From positions 3,348,001-3,412,000 of the forward strand of contig NZ_CP197466.1 of the NCBI RefSeq assembly GCF_052180255.1: 64,000 nt of DNA, in the 5' to 3' direction. The first letter of the stretch is position 1. The number at the start of each line of letters is the position of its first letter. The stretch is from Paenibacillus_AM sp052180255 (GTDB lineage Bacteria; Bacillota; Bacilli; Paenibacillales; NBRC-103111). The notes under the pieces are model-generated. The model did not search any database. It had not been told where the DNA came from and saw nothing but the letters and a program-made list of their open reading frames with translations. A program made the position numbers and the translations under genes. Shown piece after piece: positions 1 through 7,288 of this stretch.

Positions 1-102
1 ATGTACATAGACCAAGTCAAAGCTGCTAGATTCTTGTAGTAATTTAGCCAAAAGTGCCCTTCCTAACTTCCCTCTGCCGATCAGCGCTGTTTGAATTTGC
101 AT
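1..102 (-). CDS. N-terminal fragment of a Rossmann-fold NAD(P)-binding protein (cut by window edge)
   Basis: Only the first 34 codons lie in the window. The ATG at 102 follows a GGGAGG ribosome binding site at about 115-120. The protein opens with MQIQTALIGRGKLGRALL, a beta strand followed by a glycine-rich GxGxxG turn typical of NAD(P)-dependent dehydrogenases such as homoserine-dehydrogenase-like enzymes. The family cannot be fixed from so short a piece. It is co-directional with the dioxygenase and aminotransferase genes upstream and may belong to the same amino-acid-modifying operon; that is inference. Confidence 0.5.
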   Translation of the reverse strand, partial: MQIQTALIGRGKLGRALLAKLLQESSSFDLVYVH

Positions 103-143
103 TTGAATTTGATCCTCCCTTTCTTATCCCTACAATAAGATAA

Positions 144-164
144 GCTGAGCAGCTTGTGCTCAGC
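144..164 (-). terminator. weak hairpin between dioxygenase and dehydrogenase genes
   Basis: An 8-bp perfect stem (GCTGAGCA/TGCTCAGC) with a 5-nt loop lies between the dioxygenase stop and the next gene. On the minus strand it is followed by TTATCTTATTG rather than a clean T run, so it may be a partial terminator or an RNA-stability element. Confidence 0.35.
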
Positions 165-191
165 CTACTTCTTTTTTCACTTCGTAATCGA

Positions 192-929
192 CTAGTTTTT
201 TTTCGTAAAAGCAGCTACGAACACATCACGGTAGCCATCGACTTGATCTGGCAATATGGAACTAACCCCATGCATCACGTTTTGATCATCCGCAAAGATA
301 AGATCTAACGGCTGCAGCGTCACGTCGATAAGCGGGTTGCGTGCATTATCGTATATTGTGCTTTCTCCGCCTACGATATTTTCCCGTGCGATGACCATCA
401 TCATGATATACGTAACACCATCACGATGAACGCCTTCCGGTGTCGGCTCGCCCTGTTCATTCGTTCTTGCAAGCACCCGAATTTGATGAATCGTCGTCTC
501 CCAATCGCTCGGTCCTTCTAGTTGCTCAAGCGTGTTGTACGCCCACTGTAAGAGCCCTCTTAGGAATTGATTACCTGCCACAAGCGTTTCTTCTGCTGGA
601 TCAAAATGTCTAACTATGCCACCATTAAGTGCATTAATTTCTTGTGGTTGATAGTAAGGACGGTCAAGGAAATAGTTCAATGAGCGATCCGCGCTTGAAT
701 ACTCAAGTGTCGCAAATCTGCGCAGACGATATGTGCCGTTGTCTTTCATATATTTATCAATTGCTAAACGATTAAAGCTGTCCGCAAAATCGTTCCAATC
801 TTTTTCGGAATAAAAATCAGCTTGTTTAAAAAAATCACTTCCACAAAAGCAGAAACCCTCTGCCTTTACCTTAGATGCAACTGTGCCTACCTCAAGTGAT
901 GTTAGAAATCCTGTATTGGTTTGTTCCAT
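192..929 (-). CDS. 2OG-Fe(II) dioxygenase, amino-acid hydroxylase type
   Basis: The 245-residue protein has the layout of the 2OG-Fe dioxygenase family (PF10014) that includes Bacillus L-isoleucine 4-hydroxylase. The iron facial triad is visible as H168-x-D170 in EGVHRDGV and H220 in NVMHGVS, with R234 placed to bind 2-oxoglutarate. Members oxidise a free amino acid at an unactivated carbon, releasing succinate and CO2. I chose the ATG at 929 because AAGGAG sits about 9 nt upstream; an ATG at 956 overlaps the stop of the aminotransferase gene but has no good site. An aminotransferase lies directly upstream and a dehydrogenase-like gene downstream, so a small amino-acid hydroxylation pathway is plausible. 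The substrate is unknown. Confidence 0.85.
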   Translation of the reverse strand: MEQTNTGFLTSLEVGTVASKVKAEGFCFCGSDFFKQADFYSEKDWNDFADSFNRLAIDKYMKDNGTYRLRRFATLEYSSADRSLNYFLDRPYYQPQEINALNGGIVRHFDPAEETLVAGNQFLRGLLQWAYNTLEQLEGPSDWETTIHQIRVLARTNEQGEPTPEGVHRDGVTYIMMMVIARENIVGGESTIYDNARNPLIDVTLQPLDLIFADDQNVMHGVSSILPDQVDGYRDVFVAAFTKKN

Positions 930-949
930 TGTCATCTTCTCCTTATCGA

Positions 950-2137
950 TTAACATCTAATTAACATCTCTTTCAAAATAGCCGCTAAACGCGGGATGCC
1001 TTCGCGAATCTTATCCTCCGACATGTTCGAGAAGTTCAAGCGCAGTGCATTCTCTCTACCCCCATTCGGGTAAAAAGATCCTCCGGGTACGAACGCGATA
1101 CCGCGTTCCAGACTCTTCTCAAGCAGTTCACGTGTGTTCACCTCTAACGGCAGCTCGACCCAAATGAACAACCCCCCGCCAGGTAACGTGAACTTCGCTT
1201 CTTTCGGGAACTCAAGGCTCATCAGTTCGAACATCAAATTTCTTCTTGCTCGATAGACATCTTTAATTCGTTTCACATTTTCATCTAGATCATACAATTC
1301 CATATAGGTATGCAGGACACGCTGGCAATACGTTGAAGAATGCGTATCTGCCGCTTGTTTGGCCATCACATACTTCTCCATGAGCGCCGGCGCTGCGTAC
1401 AGCCACCCAATGCGAAAACCGGGACAGAAGATTTTGGAGAAAGAGCCTAAGAATACAACCTGCCCTTTCATATCCATCGAAGCAAGTGACGGTAACATTT
1501 CACCCTCATACTTCAGTTCCCCATATGGATTATCCTCGATCACGACAATATCGTATTGACTCACAACACGCATGAATGCTTGGCGACGTTCTAGCGACCA
1601 TGAACGACCTGTCGGATTCTGAAAATCCGGAATCACATAGATCATCTTTACTCGATCTGTCGTCTCCAGAATACGAACCAGATCTTCCAAAATCATGCCT
1701 TGATCATCTGTCTCTACTTCCATAAATGTCGGCTCGTAGACACGAAGCGCTTGAAATGCTCCAAGAAAGGACGGGTTTTCACAGAGCACCACATCACCTT
1801 CATCTAGAAAAAGCTTTCCTGACAGCTCGATCCCTTGCTGAGCCCCGGTTGTAATTAAAATGTCATCGACCGTACATGACTTTGCGAATTTAGTTGCCAT
1901 GCGGTTCGTGATATGTGCTCTTAATGGGCCATAACCTTCCGTGATGGTGTACTGCAAGGCCTCTTTACCAAATTGGCTCAACACCTGAGATGAAGCTTCT
2001 TGAATTTCCTGTGTTGGAAATAACTCCGGCGCTGGCATTCCCCCTGCAAACGAGATCATCCCGGATTGCTCCGTCATTTTCAAAATGGCTCTAATGTCTG
2101 AGCCTTTCAGTTGCTCCATTCGCTTGGCAAATTTCAC
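950..2137 (-). CDS. PLP-dependent aminotransferase, 2-aminoadipate/MocR-like class I
   Basis: The 395-residue fold-type I aminotransferase resembles 2-aminoadipate transaminase (LysN) and the catalytic half of MocR regulators, but has no GntR DNA-binding domain. Visible landmarks are N174 in QNPTG, D202 in EDNPYG and the Schiff-base lysine K235 in GSFSKIFCPGFRIGW. The stop codon nearly touches the dioxygenase start, so the two genes are probably co-transcribed. An aminotransferase beside an amino-acid hydroxylase could make or consume the hydroxylated amino acid. The substrate is not readable from the sequence. Confidence 0.85.
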   Translation of the reverse strand: MKFAKRMEQLKGSDIRAILKMTEQSGMISFAGGMPAPELFPTQEIQEASSQVLSQFGKEALQYTITEGYGPLRAHITNRMATKFAKSCTVDDILITTGAQQGIELSGKLFLDEGDVVLCENPSFLGAFQALRVYEPTFMEVETDDQGMILEDLVRILETTDRVKMIYVIPDFQNPTGRSWSLERRQAFMRVVSQYDIVVIEDNPYGELKYEGEMLPSLASMDMKGQVVFLGSFSKIFCPGFRIGWLYAAPALMEKYVMAKQAADTHSSTYCQRVLHTYMELYDLDENVKRIKDVYRARRNLMFELMSLEFPKEAKFTLPGGGLFIWVELPLEVNTRELLEKSLERGIAFVPGGSFYPNGGRENALRLNFSNMSEDKIREGIPRLAAILKEMLIRC

Positions 2138-2238
2138 AGCAATCCCTCCTTATGCGCATGTTGCGTTAGTCAAAAAATGCGGGATATTATATCGATATGG
2201 TTGCGCCTTCATTTGTGTGCCCCCGAACAACAATAAAA

Positions 2239-2281
2239 CCCCTCAACTCTAAGAATGATTACATCCTTATTGTAAGGGGCT
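2239..2281 (-). terminator. probable terminator after the LysR gene
   Basis: On the minus strand a CCCCT...AGGGG stem with an imperfect extension is followed by TTTTATTGTTGTT, about 60 nt after the LysR stop. The loop is long, so the structure is less certain than other terminators here. Confidence 0.45.
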
Positions 2282-2337
2282 TAACATAAATTGGTAAAAT
2301 ATACAAAACGCATTGAAACTATTCCATTAAGTTATAG

Positions 2338-3228
2338 CTATCGGACAATAGGTAAATTGGCTTGGATATAGGAAATAAATGCTCGCGCTGCATAAGACTG
2401 ATAGCGATCTTTGCGATAAATAAGCGCCCAATCCCAAGCGATATGAGGTGTCGAAATAGGAATCGAATGCACCCGGTGATTGTTGAGCCGTGCGGCCATC
2501 GATTTAGGAACGAGTGAAATCCCAAATTGGGTGGCTACCATCTCGCATACTAAGTCCCACATCGAGGTCATATAAGCGACTTTAGGCTCGAATCCTGCCT
2601 GTCGACAGGCTTGCATGGCCACATCATGAAGTGCAAATTCTTCGGAAAATAAAATAAACGATTCATCTTGACATTCAACTAATGAAATGGATTCATGTTT
2701 GGCAAGCCGATGCTCGCTGTTCACAATGACGACAAGTTCTTCTGCATGCAAGAAAACGGTTTCAAATAAGTGCGAATCTACTGGCAGCACAGTGACACCG
2801 AAGTCTATTGTACCTTTTGCTACTTGGGCTTCCACATGCTTGGCGCTGTATTCCTCCATTTGAATGTCAATGCGAGGGAATTCTTTTTTAAAATTCGCCA
2901 TGATCCTAGGAAACAACAATGCGCCCACTGTCGGCAGCAGTCCCATCTTCACTTTGCCTCGATTCACATGGACGAGTTCATTCACAGAGGTGGATAAATC
3001 ACTCATGGATTGAATGATACGAACCGCTTGTTCATACACGAGTGCGCCTGCATCCGTCAGCTCAACTTCCCGCTCCGCCCGATCCAACAATTGAACACCA
3101 AGCTGTTCTTCCAAGCTCTTAATCATTTTGCTAATTGAAGGTTGAGAGACAAGTAAGGTTTGTGATGCTTTGGTAAAGTTCTTCTGTTTGGCTACTTCCA
3201 CAAAATATTGAAGTTGTCGAACATCCAT
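2338..3228 (-). CDS. LysR-family transcriptional regulator
   Basis: The 296-residue protein starts MDVRQLQYFVEVAKQKNFTKAS, the classic N-terminal winged helix-turn-helix of LysR regulators (residues 1-60), followed by the two-lobed periplasmic-binding-like effector domain. I start it at the internal ATG at 3228 because all LysR proteins begin just before this helix; an in-frame ATG at 3246 adds six residues. It is co-directional with the aminotransferase/dioxygenase pair, separated by about 200 bp and a probable terminator, so it may control that pair. The ligand is unknown. Confidence 0.9.
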   Translation of the reverse strand: MDVRQLQYFVEVAKQKNFTKASQTLLVSQPSISKMIKSLEEQLGVQLLDRAEREVELTDAGALVYEQAVRIIQSMSDLSTSVNELVHVNRGKVKMGLLPTVGALLFPRIMANFKKEFPRIDIQMEEYSAKHVEAQVAKGTIDFGVTVLPVDSHLFETVFLHAEELVVIVNSEHRLAKHESISLVECQDESFILFSEEFALHDVAMQACRQAGFEPKVAYMTSMWDLVCEMVATQFGISLVPKSMAARLNNHRVHSIPISTPHIAWDWALIYRKDRYQSYAARAFISYIQANLPIVR

Positions 3229-3356
3229 TATGCTAACTCCATCCATCCATATTTGGGTTGACTACTCATTTGAGTATAACAACCTTAGCTGTGGATTGCA
3301 CCGTAAAATGTGAATGAGAGCGTTATACAGGGAGATGAGGTCATGCATAGTAGCTT

Positions 3357-3815
3357 TCATTCATACTTAAGTGAAAAATAAAGAAATAAAAACCCGATTA
3401 AAATAGGAATTGATATCCCTATCAAACTAAAAATAGCAGTCTTTAGCCAGAATTTATGTTCTTTAATAAACTGCCATTCTTTCTTATTCGCTAAAGCGAC
3501 ACCATCGATCTGAATCAATGGTTCCATAGTAGTAGCAACTATATGAAGCGTTGTGTTTCTTGAATTAAAATAATTTTCAATAATTTCTTTATATGCTTCA
3601 CAATGCTCGCTTTTATGAAAAATATTCAAATTTCGAATGTTTCTAGCTTCCACGCCTGCCTCTTTAAAAGCATGAATAAGGTGATCAAGCGTTTGATTTA
3701 ATTGAAGCTCAGGATCTTCCTCTTCCTCACCTTTTTCCATAGGAGGAGTTGGACCAAGAATAAAAACCATCCCATTAATTTTAGTAATTTGAAAATGAAT
3801 CTGCTTATTTTCCAT
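3357..3815 (-). CDS. RidA/YjgF-like domain protein with a C-terminal membrane anchor
   Basis: About 152 residues. Residues 5-110 follow the RidA/YjgF/UK114 pattern: a first strand with GMVFILGPTPP, a long helix starting LQLNQTLDHLIHAFKEAGVEARNI, then an N-I-F strand, a YFNSRNTTLHIVATTM strand and a final IQIDGVALA strand. R86 sits where the imine-binding Arg105 of RidA lies; the usual last-strand Glu appears as D104. Residues 124-148 form one hydrophobic transmembrane helix, which classical soluble RidA trimers lack. The assignment is by visual pattern only, so imine deaminase activity is inference. The start at 3815 is preferred over 3824 by the start of the first strand. Confidence 0.5.
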   Translation of the reverse strand: MENKQIHFQITKINGMVFILGPTPPMEKGEEEEDPELQLNQTLDHLIHAFKEAGVEARNIRNLNIFHKSEHCEAYKEIIENYFNSRNTTLHIVATTMEPLIQIDGVALANKKEWQFIKEHKFWLKTAIFSLIGISIPILIGFLFLYFSLKYE

Positions 3816-3907
3816 GATTAGCACCAGATCCCTTTTGATTTGTTTTCATCACCCATATCCACATTATACCATAATAGGAAATCAAGATCGCTTTCAGAAA
3901 AAACAAA

Positions 3908-3941
3908 CGACCGCTCCCAGTGGAATACCAGGAAACGGTCG
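3908..3941 (-). terminator. Rho-independent terminator after the membrane protease
   Basis: A CGACCG/CGGTCG stem with a further imperfect TTCC/GGGA extension is followed on the minus strand by TTTGTTTTTT. It lies between the protease stop at 4062 and the RidA-like gene. Confidence 0.75.
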
Positions 3942-4061
3942 TAGTTTTATATGTCTTGTCAGTAAGTTACTACTTCATGTGTGTAGCTTAAGTGGGACCT
4001 TCGAGCCATTTTGAATTGCAGTTTGCCTCTGAAACGATTCTGTTCTATGCATAATCTAGGA

Positions 4062-5048
4062 TTAGTGGCTATAATTCGCTTTTAAATAATCAACCCAAAG
4101 ACTGTGTAATTCTGATTTGCTGACGCCAAATATTCGGTTATATTCCTCTGGGTGCCGAATGAAGTCGTTTAATTTCTCATATCCATATTTAAGTACCAAA
4201 AATTCCACGATCGTATAGGAATATGGATACCCGTTCCTATACACGAATGCTGGCCCATTTATCTCGTCAAAGCTAGGTATTTTACCAGCAGAAACCAAGA
4301 TTGGGAGCACTATTTTGGCATTAAGATCCGTATTCCCCAAATAATTGGCAACTCCTTCTTCCAGCCACGTAGGTCGTTTACTGTCAATTTGAGACAGCAC
4401 GACATGTGTAAATTCATGAATGCTTGAATTTAATATAGAAGACCGGTTTTTCGGTGATAAGATAAATAGTGCGTCATCACTAAATACGCCTAATGACCAA
4501 AAATTAGAAAATAGCCCCAACGAATATACCAGATTGATTTGATTTGAAAAAACGGTTACTTTTGACTTCGTCTTTGGCTCTGTTTTAAGTAAGCCAATGA
4601 TACGCCCATAATGCTGTTCAAAATTGTCAGCAAGCTTTACAACCTCTGAATAATCCGCTTTCGAGCTGTAAAAGATGAAGTGATCCGTTTCCTTCTGATT
4701 CTTGTAAAAACTGGATTGTAAGGCAGTCACGTTCAAATAAATAAATATAAAAGAGGTCACGATGATGATGGTTAGAGTCGCCATCTTGCCTATTTCGTCT
4801 GGAAATACAGGACTTCCATATGTTTTTTTAATTAATCGATAAGATGCGAAAATAAAAAATGGCATCCACATTAAACCGAAAATTGTCAATGCTTTATAGG
4901 AATCCCCGAGCCAGTAAAATACGAAATAAGACATAGTAGTCAACAGACAAGTTACGGTCCCAACCAAACTCGATCCTTGCGATTTCCAGATCCACAACGA
5001 CAGCAAGCCAGGTATTACTAAATTCGCGACAATTAAATCAATTATCAA
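4062..5048 (-). CDS. integral-membrane zinc metalloprotease, peptidase MA/gluzincin type
   Basis: The 328-residue protein has three or four hydrophobic helices in residues 1-110 and then an extracytoplasmic catalytic domain. The zinc site is H211-E212-F-T-H215 with the third ligand E231 in TWLEEGVANYLG, the arrangement of peptidase-MA-like gluzincins. The preceding conserved stretch with SPK and SILNSSI matches the active-site strand. The substrate is unknown. The start ATG at 5048 lies close to the first membrane helix. A degraded cysE fragment lies immediately upstream, so this gene probably has its own promoter. Confidence 0.8.
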   Translation of the reverse strand: MIIDLIVANLVIPGLLSLWIWKSQGSSLVGTVTCLLTTMSYFVFYWLGDSYKALTIFGLMWMPFFIFASYRLIKKTYGSPVFPDEIGKMATLTIIIVTSFIFIYLNVTALQSSFYKNQKETDHFIFYSSKADYSEVVKLADNFEQHYGRIIGLLKTEPKTKSKVTVFSNQINLVYSLGLFSNFWSLGVFSDDALFILSPKNRSSILNSSIHEFTHVVLSQIDSKRPTWLEEGVANYLGNTDLNAKIVLPILVSAGKIPSFDEINGPAFVYRNGYPYSYTIVEFLVLKYGYEKLNDFIRHPEEYNRIFGVSKSELHSLWVDYLKANYSH

Positions 5049-5128
5049 CGTGACATCCTCCCAGAATGTTATAGAGTTAGACAGATAAGGTGACGCTCCG
5101 TTTTTCTCTCTCTTTCTCTCTTTCCTAT

Positions 5129-5251
5129 GGCAAAGACTACTCCCATGCCAAGATCAATAAAGCAGCCTTCGCCAATCTTTACGTTAGGATGGATATCCAC
5201 GCCCGTTAAAAAACGATTGAAATAAGCGGCCATTCTTGCTATCAGTTTCAA
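5129..5251 (-). pseudogene. cysE: relic of serine O-acetyltransferase (cysE)
   Basis: Translation on the minus strand gives about 41 residues that match the heart of CysE: RFLTGVDIHPNVKIGEG, then CFIDLGMGVVFA. In intact CysE this is the end of the helical domain and the start of the left-handed hexapeptide repeat barrel. Nothing CysE-like precedes it: the similarity begins at KLIARM, and the upstream region is AT-rich. It ends in a CT-rich simple repeat (5107-5125) that encodes REREKR-type residues. The remnant therefore covers roughly a sixth of a normal 220-260 residue enzyme and cannot be active. A functional cysE presumably exists elsewhere, because cysK (30023-30946) is intact. Confidence 0.75.
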
Positions 5252-5256
5252 CTGAT

Positions 5257-5285
5257 TTGTATGTTCTACTATATTTTATTATATC
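5257..5285 (+). promoter_or_regulatory. possible sigma-A promoter for the sfp transcript
   Basis: TTGTAT and TATATC are separated by 17 nt on the plus strand, about 170 nt ahead of the leader ORF and sfp. The region is AT-rich, so a chance match cannot be excluded. Confidence 0.35.
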
Positions 5286-5452
5286 AAAATGAAAGAAAGG
5301 TTGGTTGAGAGGATGAACGAAGTGGCACGGTTCACAAAGTCTGTTTTCCCCTCTATATAAACTTCGATTATCAATTGTTGCACGATCAGGTGTAGCAGGC
5401 GGGCTGAACCATGAGTTATGATATAAAGGAAAATAAGAAAGGAGAATTTTGG

Positions 5453-5500
5453 ATGTCTTTAAGCGAGCTTTCAAAAGACAAGCAGCAGGAGCTGATTTAA
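5453..5500 (+). CDS. 15-codon leader ORF coupled to sfp, resembling an NRPS N-terminus
   Basis: AAAGGAGAA lies 6-7 nt before an ATG that opens a 15-residue frame, MSLSELSKDKQQELI, ending in TAA. The sfp ATG begins 1 nt after that stop, a spacing suited to translational coupling. The ribosome binding site of this leader is far better than anything directly before the sfp ATG, so ribosomes probably reach sfp through it. LSxLSKxKxxELL resembles the short helical start of condensation/adenylation modules in nonribosomal peptide synthetases. It could therefore be the stump of a lost NRPS gene, or simply a coupling peptide. Confidence 0.55.
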   Translation: MSLSELSKDKQQELI

Positions 5501-5501
5501 C

Positions 5502-6203
5502 ATGAATATTCTAGCAGTGAATCTTCACTCCACTTATCCAAACAAGAGAGATTGGGAAGCTCTTATCTCTTTCATGGAGCCTGATGTACAAGTCAAAATC
5601 CGCAAATTTTATAAACCCGAAGATCAGCTGCGGACACTTTGCGGCGAGCTTCTTTTTCGCAGCTATGCGATGGAACGTTGGAACTTGGCACCTACTGAAC
5701 TGATTCGGACCGTAAACGATTTTGGAAAACCCCAGCTGGCTCATTACCCATCTTATCATTACAATATCTCTCATTCAGGTGACTGGGTCGTTGCAGCATT
5801 CGATACAAAGGTTGTCGGGATCGATATCGAGGCCATTGCTCCCATCGAATTATCCATTGCAGATCGCTTCTTCACAGCTTCCGAGGTAATCATGCTCCGA
5901 AACCAAAAGGATGAGAATCAAACACCGTTTTTTTATAAGTTGTGGACGCTTAAGGAAAGTTACATAAAAGCTGAGGGAAAAGGAATCTCTATCCCGCTGG
6001 ATTCTTTTTCTTTTCAGATCCATGACCATAAGGTTGAAATGTATCTGTCAGGCCGCCAAGACACCCGTTGGTCCTTTTGCCAATATCATCTTGATCCTGG
6101 CTATGCCCTGTCAGTTTGCGGACTAAGCCCGGTTTTTCCGGAGAAGATGGAGCTCGTGAGTTGGAATGACCTGGCGTCTACATTTAAAAAAGCAATGAGC
6201 TAA
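5502..6203 (+). CDS. sfp: 4'-phosphopantetheinyl transferase, Sfp type
   Basis: The 233-residue protein transfers phosphopantetheine from CoA to carrier-protein serines, activating NRPS, PKS or fatty-acid carrier domains. The Sfp signatures are present: the Mg-binding pair D108 and E110 in VVGIDIE, then LWTLKESYIKAEGKG with W148, K151, E152 and K156. Length is normal for Bacillus Sfp. No NRPS or PKS gene is in the window; only the preceding leader ORF hints at one. The gene is isolated on the plus strand and ends at a strong terminator. Confidence 0.92.
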   Translation: MNILAVNLHSTYPNKRDWEALISFMEPDVQVKIRKFYKPEDQLRTLCGELLFRSYAMERWNLAPTELIRTVNDFGKPQLAHYPSYHYNISHSGDWVVAAFDTKVVGIDIEAIAPIELSIADRFFTASEVIMLRNQKDENQTPFFYKLWTLKESYIKAEGKGISIPLDSFSFQIHDHKVEMYLSGRQDTRWSFCQYHLDPGYALSVCGLSPVFPEKMELVSWNDLASTFKKAMS

Positions 6204-6240
6204 TCCCACTTCCTGAAAATAAAGTAATTCAGAGACAAAA

Positions 6241-6276
6241 AAAGACGCTCTTCCCATAAAATGGGCGGCGTCTTTT
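6241..6276. terminator. bidirectional terminator between sfp and the exonuclease gene
   Basis: GACGC and CCCAT pair with ATGGG and GCGTC around an AAA loop, with T runs on both strands. It serves convergent sfp (+) and the exonuclease (-). Confidence 0.85.
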
Positions 6277-6309
6277 CTTTTGATTAATGAGTTTTGACTT
6301 TTCAAACCC

Positions 6310-7197
6310 TTATCCATTAACTGCCTCACCGAAAATCTTGACAAGACCACCAAATTCTAATTCCTCAAATTTACTGTGTACACGTGTGGTATCAACCGCC
6401 CATTCACAACTATCCAGTTCACATTCAAGCGGAACGTCACAGCGAATTCGAGCTAAGTCACGACATAAATGAAGCATATCCAGTTCAGCTTCAATCTTAC
6501 CGCGAACTCCTTTTGGAAGAAGGTGAATATTCTCAAGTAAACCTTCAATAGTCGCATACTCCTGAATGAGTTTGAGTGCCGTTTTCTCCCCGATGCCTTT
6601 AACCCCAGGATAATTGTCACTCGTATCCCCCATTAAGCCTTTCATATCAATGACTTGCAGAGGTGTAAGTCCTTTATCTTCTAAGAGGAACTCCGGTGTG
6701 TACACCGCGTAGTTGCCTTGACCTTTTTTCATAATGATGACATGTACGTTATCGTTCACAAGCTGGAGCATATCATGATCACCTGTCAAAATACGTACTT
6801 GTGTATGTTCTCCATATCGACCTGCGAGTGTGCCGATACAGTCGTCTGCTTCAAAACCATGTACGCCGACATTGGGAATACCAAAAGCATCTACGACTTC
6901 TTTTACAAGATCGAACTGCGGAATTAACTCTTCAGGGGCGCTCGGACGATTCGCTTTATAACCATCAAATTTCTCTGTACGAAACGTGCTGCTTCCCATA
7001 TCCCAACAACACACGACGTGTGTCGGATTGAATTGATTAATCGCATCCATAAAATAGCGAATAAAACCGTATACCGCATTCGTCGGTAATCCTGTGCTTG
7101 TCTTACGAATAAAGCCGCCATAGGAATTCGCATAGAACGCACGAAACAGCAGCGCCATGCCGTCAACTAGCAGCACGGATTGTTTATTATCAGTCAA
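6310..7197 (-). CDS. ypcP: stand-alone 5'-3' exonuclease (PolI N-domain/FEN family, YpcP-like)
   Basis: The 295-residue protein is the 5' nuclease domain of DNA polymerase I without the polymerase, as in B. subtilis YpcP. Acidic metal-binding motifs are visible: LLVDGMALLFRAF at the N-terminus, GFEADDCIG, ILTGDHDMLQL, and the helix-hairpin-helix GDTSDNYPGVKGIGEKTA. Such enzymes remove RNA primers and flaps during Okazaki fragment maturation and repair. The start at 7197 is followed at once by the first beta strand. It is a single-gene unit on the minus strand. The symbol is by family resemblance. Confidence 0.9.
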   Translation of the reverse strand: MTDNKQSVLLVDGMALLFRAFYANSYGGFIRKTSTGLPTNAVYGFIRYFMDAINQFNPTHVVCCWDMGSSTFRTEKFDGYKANRPSAPEELIPQFDLVKEVVDAFGIPNVGVHGFEADDCIGTLAGRYGEHTQVRILTGDHDMLQLVNDNVHVIIMKKGQGNYAVYTPEFLLEDKGLTPLQVIDMKGLMGDTSDNYPGVKGIGEKTALKLIQEYATIEGLLENIHLLPKGVRGKIEAELDMLHLCRDLARIRCDVPLECELDSCEWAVDTTRVHSKFEELEFGGLVKIFGEAVNG

Positions 7198-7245
7198 AAT
7201 CGATCTCTCCTTCGTTAACCTGACCCTATTATATCATAAGCAAGC

Positions 7246-7282
7246 GGCAGACTACCTTAGAAGAAATTCCAAGTAATCTGCC
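7246..7282 (-). terminator. hairpin after the sugar symporter gene
   Basis: GGCAGA pairs with TCTGCC and is extended by TAC/GTA around a long loop. It is located just after the symporter stop but lacks a T run, so termination may be partial, with read-through into the exonuclease gene. Confidence 0.4.
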
Positions 7283-7288
7283 TTCTCA

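Noticed and set aside
5069..5251. A functional 60-residue acetyltransferase gene
   Set aside because: It covers only the barrel entry of CysE, lacks catalytic residues of later coils and ends in a simple-sequence tract.
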